A stretch of DNA of 64,000 nucleotides. Origin: Cinclus cinclus. Taxonomy: Eukaryota; Chordata; Aves; Passeriformes; Cinclidae. Both the position numbers and the translations under genes were made by a program. Of the stretch, positions 53,160 through 64,000 are shown piece after piece. The DNA is taken from positions 56,893,101-56,957,100 of the forward strand of contig NC_085051.1 of NCBI RefSeq assembly GCF_963662255.1, written 5' to 3'. The notes below the pieces were generated by a model, which worked only from the letters and a program-made list of their open reading frames with translations, did not search any database and was not told the origin of the DNA. Each line of letters opens with the position of its first letter. Position 1 is the first letter of the stretch.

Positions 53160-53771
53160 AAAATGCTTTCAAAAGCCACAATTATGTCCCTGGTTTAGAA
53201 GTTAGGGGACTGTAGTCTAGAACAAGGATGGCATCTGGGCCAGGTACAGAACTTAATTGAAATGTCCCCTTTAGCTCAAAATGGTATTTTTCGTCTAGAA
53301 ATAGCTGCCTTTTGTTATCTTCCACTCACTCCTCTCCCATGTTGAGACATGCCAGTAAGCTACTAATTCACAAGCTGTAAATAGACCAGAAGCTCAAGGC
53401 TGAGTTGTTATAGCTCACAGCTTTTTGGGCAATAACTCCTGAAAACACAACTACACATAACCAACTGACCACCACCACAAAACAAGCAGTGCCGTTCTTT
53501 GAGAACAGTGTTCATCCACCTTTGGTATTCTCATGCTACATTTATCACTATTTGCAGCATTTTTACATACTTCCAAAACTTCTTTTGTTGGCTAAAAAAA
53601 CCAGGCTGCTTTTTCAAGGATGCCTAGTTGTTTGATATGTGCCACACTCAGCTTTCTTTAAAGGGTTTACTTTCCAAAGGTTAGGTAATATATGACAGCT
53701 CTAGAAAGCAGGGATCCAGGAACTGCTGGGATTCAAATCTGAATTGTCCCAAAACTTAATTTAATTTTAGA

Positions 53772-54012
53772 ACAGAGTAGACTATTTCAGTTGAAAGGGA
53801 CCTACAATAATCACATAGTCCAACTGTCTGAATATGTCAGAATAGACCAAAAGTTAATGTATTTTAAGAGCATTGTTCAAATGCTTCTTATATATGGCAA
53901 GTTGTGGGCACTGACCACCTGTCTGGGAAGCCTTTTCCCATGCCTGAATCACCTCTTTGTTAAAGAAACGCTTCCTAATGCCCAGTCCAAACGTCTTTGG
54001 TGCAATTTAATA
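53772..54012 (-). mobile_element. CR1 LINE 3' fragment, diverged
   Basis: Reads GTTGAAAGGGACCTACAATA, then TGTTAAAGAAACGCTTCCTA and GCCCAGTCCAAACG, as in the inverted CR1 3' region. Opposite in orientation to the copy 612 bases to its left. Confidence 0.78.
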
Positions 54013-55739
54013 TCACAATTAAATTATCTATCAATGTAATTTAATCTTTTTACTGAATTTAGTTCAGCCACACAACAATTTCCCAGCAAAGCTCAATTTG
54101 CACAAAGCAAGTGTGTCTCAAAAGGCATGAACTGAGCTCTAGATCAAGAGAGCCATTCCCATTTAGGCAGAAGCTGTCCAAATTGCGTATCTCAGCCAGC
54201 TGGTCTCTGGGAGTCTCACACTGACCAGGTCAGACTCAGCTGAGCTTCCCAGATCAAAACCTCATCTGGGGCACACTTGCCTTAGAAGAAGGAAATGAAA
54301 TTTGCAGTTTTCAAGTTAGTTAATTTGCAAAGTAAAGGCCCTGAAAACAAGGGCATTTTTTTGTGAGGGACAACACCACAGTGTGCCAGAGGTGACTGTG
54401 CAACCATGTTCTGTGTTCAGGACTGTTGTTTTGAGCATGGACTGGATGCAAAACCAAAGCCAGCTCCTGCAAAAGCCTCCACATGGATGTAATTCCATAG
54501 GAAGGAACGGGTCTGTGAACTCCCAGAGCAGTGGATCAGCAGCAGAACCCAAACACAGCTGCCACCCTCCCACCCACCTTCCCACAAAAAGGGGCCAGAG
54601 CAAATCCCTGCTTTCAGCTGGCTTTGCTGATTAACCACTGGGTTGGGGGGAGGAAGGTGGTGGAAATAGAGGAAAAGCTGTCAACCTGATCAAGGCCTGA
54701 AATGTAGGAATCCCACATCACAGGCATATTTCCTGGTCCTTTTTGGAGGAGTCGCCGTAAGGGGAACCATCCTGTCAGGACTGAGCCACTTCAAGGGGCT
54801 GTGATCCACAGGATGTATTCCTCTTGGTACTCTTGCTGCAGGTTTAGAAGCAAAGCCAGCTGTTGTGCCTTATTTTCTTTTTCTACAGTCAGGATTAAAT
54901 GAGCAAGATGGTTATTTCTTGTTCAGCCTCAGATGCTTACTAATTCTTATCTATATGACATTCCCACAAACCCCAAGTTCCACAGCACTTCAAGCTAACA
55001 AGCTAAAAATGGAGTCCTATTTTTTTTTCCTACAAGGCCTTTCAAGGGTAAGCTGCTTAATTATGAAATGTTACCTAAATTATTTTTACTTTTAACACAA
55101 TAATCAACCACCCCTGGCCTGCAATGCAGACTTTTTTACCCAATTATACACTATCACCCAAATCTATGAAAAAGAAGGTGAAGAAGGACTAGCTTGTGCC
55201 CTTAAACCTCCATTTTGTTTTATATATATTACTATATTCTAAAACCTTACTAAAACTTTAAGTTTTCTACCATGTGGCGTTATACACTTTTATTCCAACT
55301 ACACGCTCATAATCTTAGTTCTATAATTCAATTTTGGAAGCCTTCTTCACAGCCTCAGGTCAAATGCAGTGTTCTCCTGGGGCTTAGTGCCTGTCAGCAC
55401 AAGAAGTCTAAAATTCTCAGTGACCAGGGTTCCAACAACCAGCCATGAAGCTCAAGGGTTTTCTGCCGAGTTCTCCCAACCGTTTGTGCCCAGGTCCCTT
55501 CCACAGGCACTGATGGAAACTCCTACCCCACGGCATCGCTGGCACACAGAGCATGGTTCAACTTTAGGACAGCTTGCATTTATTTTTTAAATGGATGCAT
55601 GCTATAAATTAGGATTTTCCCATTTAAAAACACCAAGAAAAAGGATGTGGTAAGGCTGACCCAAGCATTTAACAGAAACCTGCTTTCTTCAGTGCAGAGC
55701 TCCAGGCAGCTGGGCAGGGACTGGCACAGAAGAGCCTGC

Positions 55740-55905
55740 CTTTGTAGGGAAGTGCTTAAACACGTGTTTAATTCCCACTGAGGTCAACAGGACCCAGGGG
55801 ACCACAGGAATTGCCAGACTGAACCAGAACACTGATCCATCTAGTTCAGCATCCTGCCTCTGTCAACCAGAAACACATGACAGCAAGATGGAGGAACTCT
55901 GCAGC
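55740..55905 (+). repeat. Probable ancient sauropsid interspersed repeat
   Basis: GTGCTTAAACACGTGTTTAA with CCCACTGAGGTCAACAGG, then GGAATTGCCAGACTGAACCA and CTGATCCATCTAGTTCAGCA, are close to phrases widespread in reptile genomes. It may be two adjacent old repeats rather than one. Confidence 0.45.
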
Positions 55906-57547
55906 TGGGAAATAATTTGTCTCTTTCCCACACACGAGATGTCATTTTGATCTTCAGAAGTGAGATCTGATTTGTGGAGGTTTAATATTCCTTCCAAACG
56001 TTCAACCATCATTGCACAAGTTCAACTGCTTTGTTACCTTCCATAGGAAACAAGCCCAAGAACAACCTCAAGAGGTCAACCAAAAGGTCCTCTAAAAGGA
56101 AGATCAAGAGACAGTTTCTTTGCTGAGCCTGAGCCTCCTGCAACGTCATGTGAGAATAAAATAAAGTTCCTTATCGTATTACAGAATGTGCCCAACTTCA
56201 AATTCAAGAGAGCATCATTTTGATCTAGGTTTAGGCAAACACTTCAAACACTTTTCCCTGGATCAGGGCCAAACACCTCAACTGGCAGTGTCCTGTACTG
56301 GTGTCCAGCATGTAGAGAACTGAGGCGTGGAAAGGGAAGCATAGGGCTTGAGTGGGTGGCTAGCACCTCAGTAAATCACCTAAAAAAGCAATCCAGTTAC
56401 CAGCTTGCTCCATGCCAGCTGCTCCATTAGAAACCCAACAGGTGATGCCCTTTAAGCCCCCATTTAGCAGAGTTCAAAAGAATAGTTCCCAGTTTAGCTC
56501 CCGCAGCTCCTGGTTTTGTTATGGTTCCTGTTAAGGACCAGCATGGGGTTATCACCTCCCTGGTGCTCTCCCATGCAGTGCAGATCACACATAGCAAGAG
56601 GAAACCAATCCTTGGCACCAGAAATAGGGGACACTTGATGACAGCCTGCAAAGCCATCCACGGGACACTGCTGTGAATCCCTGTGGTTTGCCCAGCTTCA
56701 GACAGACTGCAGTTTGGAAACAGTTCACAAAACCCAAAGAATTATAGGCATATGCTTTTTCCTGGGCAACAGAGGCACTCTCCATGCTGCCTGCACTTGT
56801 GGATCCTCCCTAGAGCTGTACTTGGATTCCATTCCCTGTTCTCCAGACACCAAAATCCCACAGCACAACAGTTCCATCCTGCAGACCTGCTTGTCAATAA
56901 TGTACATGCCTCAAGTTGGGTTTTCTCCACTAAAAGCTAACTGATATTTAAAACACTCCTCAAATTTCACACTTTCTCCCACTGCTTGGCTGTCAGACCC
57001 TGCTAATGCTCTGCTGATCTTTCAGGTGATCCTCACCCATGCTTATGTTCACCTCCATTTACAATATAACAATTCTGAGTGTTATGAAGCCTCAGCAAGG
57101 CCTGCATTACTTTCCACATGCCATCAACTCTTTTGGGCACTGTTCTTCCCATTTCCTGGTGCTGGCTCAAGTGAAAAGGAGAGGGAGAGTCCAGCACAAC
57201 CTCAGCCATACCCTGAGTCCAGGTGAAGCCACAGGAGACCATCCACCACACCATTTAGTGGATCTACACATACAACCACATCCCACAGAATAAATCCCTC
57301 TGTCTCAGGGCTTGGGTGCTCATACATCTCACACACCACACCATGGAGCTGGCAAGTTCAGCCCTCCAACAAGCTGCAAGTGATTTTGAAATGGTGAAAC
57401 ATATGGCTACCAAAGCCTCCTTCCTGCAAGCCACCAGCATGGCAGCTCCTCAGCTCACACCCATCACATCTGTTCAACAGGTCCCAGTGCCACTGGGGGA
57501 GAAGCTGGGGGTAGAAATCATCCATCCACACAGTACTGAAGCCTGCT

Positions 57548-57950
57548 AATGGAAAGGCTGAGAGAACTGGGATTGCTCAGCCTGGAGAAGAGGAGGCTCT
57601 GGGGTGACCTTATTGCAGCCTTTCAGCACATGAAGGCAGCCTACCAGAAACCTGAAAAGGGACTGCTTGCAAGGCTATGTAGGGCTAGGACAAGGGGGAA
57701 CCAGATCCAAACTGAAAGAGAATAGATTTAGAAGCATTATTCGGAAGAAATTCTTCCCTCTGAGGGTGGTAAGGCACTGGCACAGGCTGCCCAGGAAAGC
57801 TGTGGCTGCCCCATCCCTGGGAGTGTTCCAGGCCACACTGGATGGGCTTTGCAGCAGCCTGGGATAATAGAAGGTGTCCCTGCCCATGGAAAGGGGTTGG
57901 AATGAGGTGATCTTTAAGGTCTCTTCCAAGTCAAACCAGTCTGTGGCTCT
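57548..57950 (+). mobile_element. CR1 LINE 3' fragment
   Basis: Plus-oriented copy: CTCAGCCTGGAGAAGAGGAG, GGCACTGGCACAGGCTGCCC, CCATCCCTGGGAGTGTTCCA, and TTGGAATGAGGTGATCTTTA near its 3' end. The terminal ATTCTATG repeats have decayed. Confidence 0.9.
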
Positions 57951-59026
57951 GACAGGGCAGCCCCTCATGCCTCTCATCTTTGGTGTCAGAGGATATAAAG
58001 CCATCAGAAACATTTTCCCACCTCATGTTTTGCATTCTGGCCAGTTTCCTATAGGATACATATTTTCCCTCTGCACACAGAGAGTGTTTTACAAAACAAA
58101 GCCATTCTAGACCACTAAAGAGACACAGACTTTTAAAAGCCTCTAATCTCTCGTAAAGCAACAACCACCATGAACGGTTCAAATGTCCAAATACTGTTTT
58201 AAGAGCAGACAAGCAGTAGCTCAGTGAAGAGAGTTTCCACATTCCTGGTTCAACTCAGACATCTGTAACTATGGGGTATTTACTGTGCCTGCCTCTGTGC
58301 AAAACTTAACTACATAGTTCAGCACTGAAAAAAACCTCTTCTCTTTCCTCCTCTGCACTCACACTGAACACGTTTATGGCAGTAGAAATTATACATGCAG
58401 AGGGAGAGAATAAATAACCCACCAAGTCATCTGAGGACACATGCAAGCACCAGCACATCCTCACCCACCGAGCAGCTTCCATCACCACCCCCACCTGATC
58501 CTGCTCTTCCTGGGCACAGATCCCTCCTTTCTCCCCTACTTATATTCCAGGGGGTTATGTCAGGCACATCCTTACAGTGGTGGCATAACTACAACAGGAG
58601 AACAAGAGCAAGAGCTGCAGGATGAAGTGGTGAGTTTGGAACTATTTGACTTGAGTAGTTAAAGCTTGCCAGGTCCCATCTACTAGAAATCAATCTCACT
58701 GTGGTGCTATTGACCATTGCTGTAACACCAGCAAAGCAAAGGTCAGCCAGGTATCTCCTCACATGTGACAGCTCCTAGTGTTACACTCCCATATGCACCA
58801 GTGGCATTTTAATTTGAAAGAAATAAAAACATTCAAAAAAGCAATGTAAAAAGCCTTAAATCAATAATGTTAATATGTAAAATCTTAATTAAGCCTTTTT
58901 TTTTTTTTATCAGTACCAGGAGCACTGTGAGCAAGCTCCCCATGCACTGAGTGACACACAACCAGGGAGCAAAGACCAACCACTGATTTTGCTGGAGTAT
59001 AAAAATTAAGATAGGGGATTAAGAGA

Positions 59027-59039
59027 CCCCCCCCCCCCC
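59027..59039. repeat. 13-base C run
   Basis: Thirteen consecutive C bases, read as G13 in the PRKCH pre-mRNA. Homopolymer length may be affected by sequencing error. Confidence 0.9.
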
Positions 59040-61982
59040 TCACCTCTTGCAAGCACCACAGCACTGAACAACAATTTCAGATCCTGCTCAATGCTTATCC
59101 AGCCCATGCCCTAACAGTGAGTAGTAGCGAGTGTTTTAGGAAAAGAGTACATCAATCAGATCAAGTAAATTAATTCACCCCCCACCCCCTCCAGCCATTA
59201 GTATGTAGGTGTTCTCTCAATATTTACCTAAAAGCAGGCTTCCTCACATCTGCTGAATGTAAACTGAGATGTTTATTTCCCTGTCTGGAAAACATGTAAG
59301 TTATGACAAAAATCCTTTACTAAGGTTTTGCATCTTTTAAGCAGGAGTTTTATCACCACAATCCTGTGGATGGTCAAAACCATGGGAAGCCCTGCTAATT
59401 AAAAAACACAACACACCATTGAAGAAGCTGACAGCCTGACCCTGGAAAGGGAAAATGATTTAAATACCCTGTTCTGCTTCCCTAATATTAGTGCTGCAGA
59501 GTGAAAGCCTAGTCTTTTTTACTACAAAACCCTTCTTCAGTTCCCCTCAAGAGTTAAGTTGGATGCACAAATCAGCCAGGGGGAAAACAGCCACCTCCAC
59601 AAAGACTATGTTACCCACATGCGGTTTTTCTCCCAGCAGAAGTTGATCCTTCTGTTGCTTTTGCCAGTCTGTGCAGGATCCAGTCTCTGCTCTCTGGTTC
59701 CAGTCCCAGGAGAGGCTCCTTGCAAAGCAAACATGTGGCACATCAAACACAGGCTGGGACTTATGTTTGATCCAGCTGACATTTTGCCCTCTGAAATTGG
59801 ATAAAGTTTTGTGTCAAGATCAGAAAAAGAGCCAGCAAGAGCTGGCAGCACTGTGCTGTCTTCCAGGACTTCACAGAAAATCCATGTTAATGGGCAGCTC
59901 ATCTTTTAAGATGCCAATCTGTCAATATTATCTGAAAGAGTAAGGAAGGAACAACGATGCACTGAATGCAATAAAAAGTCTTCTTTACTCAGGAGTGTGA
60001 AACAGCACTATCATCAGTCTTGGAAATGAAAACATGTAGTCATCCCTACATCAAATCACACAGAGCTGAAGGCAAGGCCTCTGTTTCATGTCCAAGTGCT
60101 GAAGTAGAGCAGATCCATCTTCCTTGTTTTCTTGCCAGATCTAGGATATAAATCCATCTCAGGTCTCAGTGATTAACAGCATTTGAGGACTGCAGCTGAA
60201 GGATGATATTTCAGTGTGGCAGCAGAGAACAGGATCAGTAAGGTTCACACAACAATACTGGTGAGCATGACAGTGCCCTGCTATTGCTACAAAAGCCCAC
60301 CACAGGTTTATTTCTAGAGTTACACAGTGATGCCAAAGCTCGGGTGGTATGAGTAGGTAAGATAGAAGAGCAACTTTGGGTGGGGCTCAGTTTTCTTCAG
60401 CCTCTTGGATGTGGCTGTAGCAGTTCCAGGGAGAGCAGGACAGCTCTGCAGAGCTGTGACCAGTGTGTGGCTGCTGGGAGCATCCACATCTCCAGGAGGG
60501 AACATAGCTGCAAAGCCAAGGGCACAGCCCAGTGCTGGGGCTCAGGGAGGAATAGCTGCCTTTCATCTGTTTGCATAACTTCTGTGAGAACATAAGAGAG
60601 CAGGAAGAAGGCAGCTTGAGAACCTCCTAAAACAAAAGTATTTTGCTGCCTCTTCAAGTCTCCCAACCAGTTATGAACACCATATAGGTTACTTTGCATA
60701 GAGTTTTAATCCCAACTGCCACACAGATTTCCAGACATGCACAGAGCAGCTCTTCCACATTTGTTATTACGTGATTTTTCTTGGAAAAGTTGGGGTTTTT
60801 TCCCCCTAAGAAAAGTTGGTTTTAGACTTTTGCTTGCAGATGTTGACAGCTCTGGAGCAAGGCACTGCAGTATGTTGCACAAGGCTGAAAAATGTCAATG
60901 GAAAAGCCTTTCCACTCATTTCTGCAGTGAGTAACCTTACCATTCCATCTCTGCACGTTTTTGCATTCATTTGCAAAACCTCAGGATATATCTGCTTGCC
61001 AGACAGACCAAGCTTGGGCAATGATGGCAAAGAACTGTCTCAGCTTGCAGAGAGGAGAAAAGGGAGAAGAAGAGGGATTGGAGGGAGACAAGAGAAATCT
61101 GAGCACTGAACTGAGGCTGTCAGAGCCCTAGACTGGCACTGTGACCAGAATGCCACCACATATCTGTCCCCTACCCAGCAAGACACAGCTCCAAAGAGCA
61201 AAATAAATTAGTCTGGTTGTATCCCTGACAGGTTGTATCCTCTGGCTGTAGCTGAACGTGGTCTTCCAGCAGAATTAGAATCTAAAAATCACCCCAGCCC
61301 CTCAGAGCCCCCTCTCTGCCATCTCAGACCCACCAGAATTTAACTGCTCCATAACCCACCCCTGTCACACTGACCTACATAAGAACAGGCAAAAAGAAAA
61401 AGAAAAAAAAACAACAAAACCCAAAACACTTCTTACTGCATGGCTCATTAGAGCCTAAACAAACTGATTCCTCTCTCTCCTCCCCTCACAATTACAATCA
61501 TTACTATTTCCTTGTGCTTAGGCAAGCGAATTTCCATTGTAAAACCTCCTGTTAGTCCTTCCCCTTACTAAACTCAAGAGAAAAACGTTGAGAAGTGATT
61601 TACCAGAGAAGAAAGACATTTTAATACATTATTCATTAAAAACAGGAAAATAAAATTAACAAAGCAACTTTGATCTTTTCCATGATTAATTCATGCACCA
61701 CAAGCCCTCTGATTTAGAAGATCTCAAACCACGCTAGCTACAGAGCAGAAGTAGCAGGAACAGAGTGACAGCATTTTTAAGTCAAAGCTCCCGTGACTTG
61801 TGCAAAAATCCTCCAGAAAAGCAGAATTGGTAGCAGGGAGATCCTGAACCCTCCCTGCTCCCACTGCCTGGGGGCTCCCCTGTGCCAGAACCACCAGCAG
61901 CTCACATGTGGGTGGTGATAGCAGGGATCACAACATGCCCTTGGGAGATCCTGCCCACACTGGGAACCACAAGATCCAAGTC

Positions 61983-62050
61983 AAACCTATTTTTAACCAA
62001 GTGCAGTTTAAACCTATTTTTAACCAAGTGCAGTTTAAACCTATTTTTAA
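61983..62050. repeat. Perfect 27-bp minisatellite, 2.5 copies
   Basis: The unit begins AAACCTATTTTTAACCAAGT and ends GCAGTTT. Two full copies (61983-62009, 62010-62036) are identical and a third breaks off after 14 bases. The unit is nine codons long, so it makes a repeating nonapeptide in plus-strand chance frames. Confidence 0.95.
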
Positions 62051-63398
62051 AGTGGATGCTCTGGGGACATCCCCTTTTTGGGGCACTGGGGCAGATTCAG
62101 AAGTTGGCTGCTTTGGTATTGAAACAAGGTTGTCCACACAATGTCTAACAATCAACTAAATCTGCTTTATACTCACACCTTTATGTCCAGGCAGTGCAAT
62201 TTGCTAGAGTCACAGGTTTAACATCAACCTCAAAAGGAGGAGGAGCAGGAGAATACTCTTCATGGAAGACAAAGACAAAACACACAAAGAAAGCAGGATG
62301 AACAAAAAAAAGCCACTTGAGATGGGAATATCAAGCAGCTTGTGTCCAGAAGTTTTGCAGCATCCCCACAAATAACTAACCATGTTCCTCAACACAGCAG
62401 CCATTCCTAGGATGAAATCTCGAGCCTTCCTCACCAAGGGCACTGCACCTCTCCACCAGAAAGCAAGCTACATCCCAAAGCTTAAGTGGAATCTAGTCAG
62501 GAACAAAAAAAAACTGGGAAGGCTAATTCAACAGACCAAGTTAAACATTCCCCTTTTTCTGCCTGGGAACTCCGACTGCTGTCATGAGATGCCTCAGCTT
62601 TTCTCCTGGAGGTGCACTGGCCTTGGGCTCAGTGGGCAGGATGATCAACACCTGAATCACCACCCTGCAACACCTGGATTCTCCTGGTGGACTGGTCACC
62701 CCACAGCTGAGGAGCCCAAGTGGTCTGACAGCAAACTCAGCTCTGATCACACAGCTGACCCAGGAACTTTTGAGATTTCCACGTGGCAGCTTGCCAACGA
62801 GCCCTCTAATTTCAACAGCCTTAAAAAGCAGGTTGTTTACCATGTGGCTCTCCCACGCAGCTTCCCACACACCATGGGCTGAGTAAGACTCTGCCACAGC
62901 AAAGCATCTGTCAAGAAAAATAAATTCAGCCTCTTGCATTCCCAGCTCACTGGAAAGAGCTCTGCCAAGAAGCAGCACCTCTTCTCATCCACACATCCCC
63001 ACCTTGGCAATGCAGCAAGGAAATACTCAGTGCTCAGGCTGGGGATCCAGCACAATCCATCCTGAAACTCATGGCAGGGACCATGAGTGCTCTGCCCCTC
63101 CCAGTGCCAGGGGTTTATTGTGATTTTCCAGAGGGATTTCCCAAGGGATGCAGCCAGCAGCAGCACCTCAGGAAATGCAGTTGTCCCCAGCAGATTCCCA
63201 GCAGCTAACACAGCCAGACCTGATTCTCTCTCCCTTCCCCATCTCCTCCCAAATGTGGTTTTCACCCTGCAATACATATTTCTCCACTTCTGAAATATGT
63301 CTCCGGGATTTCAAAAGCAGATGTCCCAAATCCAAACAAATACAGCTTTAAAAATGCTGGCTGCCTCATGGAGAGGGTGTTACTTGCCTCAGCTCAGG

Positions 63399-63560
63399 AA
63401 CATAGAATCATAAAGGCTGGAGAAGACCTCCAAGATCATCGAGTCCAACCTTTGGCTGAACATCACATTGTCAACAAAACCACAGCACTGAGTGCCACAG
63501 TGTCCAGCTGTTTCTTGAACACTTCCAGGGATGGCAGCTCACCATCAGACTGCTTGGACA
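63399..63560 (-). mobile_element. CR1 LINE 3' fragment
   Basis: Starts AACATAGAATCATAAAGGCT, then GATCATCGAGTCCAACCTTT and TTCTTGAACACTTCCAGGGA. The right edge fades out after 63560. Confidence 0.85.
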
Positions 63561-64000
63561 GTCTGGAGTCAGCAGCTCCCTCCTGTGACAGCCACCAATT
63601 TCATTCTCCCAAAGAGGTGACCCTTTCCAGCAAGTGTAAGAACAGCAGCAATAAATACATATCCTGCCTCCCCACGAGCTCTCCCATCTCACCCTTCTCA
63701 ATTAATAAACAAGTAGAGGTGGGCGAGTAGGAAGAAAGTCACCTTCCCCAGCAGCTTGTGAGAGACACCTAAAACCTGTACCTCACTTCATCTTTTTTTT
63801 TTCCCAGTCCTCCAATGGGGAAGGAACACTTAAGGGGTGAATTTGTTTAGGCATAAATGACAGGCGATGAAAGCCAGCCCATGGTTTGATGGTCACAACA
63901 GCCCTCACACAGGCTTAAGCAGTTCTCCCCACACACAGCACCCTGCCTTCCCACACAGCCATCTTCCAGCCAGATCATGGGACACAGGGATTTCTCTGCC

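Larger units (their letters stand above)
52573..64000 (-). other. PRKCH: PRKCH 5'-side intron (incomplete, at least 11,428 bases)
   Basis: Runs off the right edge; the upstream C2-domain exons were looked for and not found. It holds four CR1 copies in alternating orientation (52690-53159 plus, 53772-54012 minus, 57548-57950 plus, 63399-63560 minus), an older repeat near 55806-55900, a 13-base C run at 59027-59039, and a 27-bp minisatellite at 61983-62050. The intron is phase 1 at its acceptor. Confidence 0.88.

Noticed and set aside
61983..62050. CRISPR-like array
   Set aside because: Units abut with no spacers and the context is vertebrate intron.
52573..64000. C2-domain exons of PRKCH
   Set aside because: Searched for the expected C2 peptides on the minus strand and saw none; they most likely lie beyond the window.

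Overview
The window looks like avian nuclear DNA lying entirely inside one protein-coding gene. The bird assignment rests on about eleven copies of the CR1 LINE, several carrying the typical ATTCTATG-repeat 3' end, together with intron-rich vertebrate gene structure. No bacterial, viral or organellar genes are visible.

The gene is PRKCH, encoding the novel-class protein kinase C eta. It is read on the minus strand, so its 5' side lies at high coordinates. Ten consecutive internal exons (52572 down to 4476; 1334 coding bases) all have AG acceptors and GT donors, and their phases join without a frame break. Together they match human PKC-eta residues 143-587, as I recall that sequence, with no insertions or deletions and roughly 89% identity (a hand comparison, not a computed alignment). 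In protein order they encode the pseudosubstrate, C1A zinc finger, C1B zinc finger, V3 hinge, glycine loop and catalytic lysine, N-lobe, hinge and alpha-D/E region, catalytic and activation loops, and the F-G helix region of the C-lobe. The N-terminal C2 domain lies beyond position 64000. The final kinase helices, the AGC C-tail and the stop codon lie below position 1. No promoter or polyadenylation site of the gene is in the window.

Layout, left to right: 1-4475 part of a 3'-side intron; 4476-5713 two exons (activation loop and APE/F-helix region); 5714-30372 a 24.7 kb intron; 30373-30527 one exon; 30528-44657 a 14.1 kb intron; 44658-52572 seven closely spaced exons; 52573-64000 part of a large 5' intron.

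The introns hold CR1 fragments in both orientations, a few older interspersed repeats, short simple repeats, two perfect hairpins, long purine tracts, and a perfect 27-bp minisatellite. I found no second gene. The longer open frames (up to about 230 codons) sit in GC-rich, stop-poor intron or in CR1 copies and show no family resemblance. I did not find a new biological system. The most checkable oddities are a Met at the position of the human V374I variant, a 31-bp direct repeat bracketing a CR1 copy, the hairpins, a tandem GGGTCA array, and an inverted CR1 pair just upstream of the pseudosubstrate exon.
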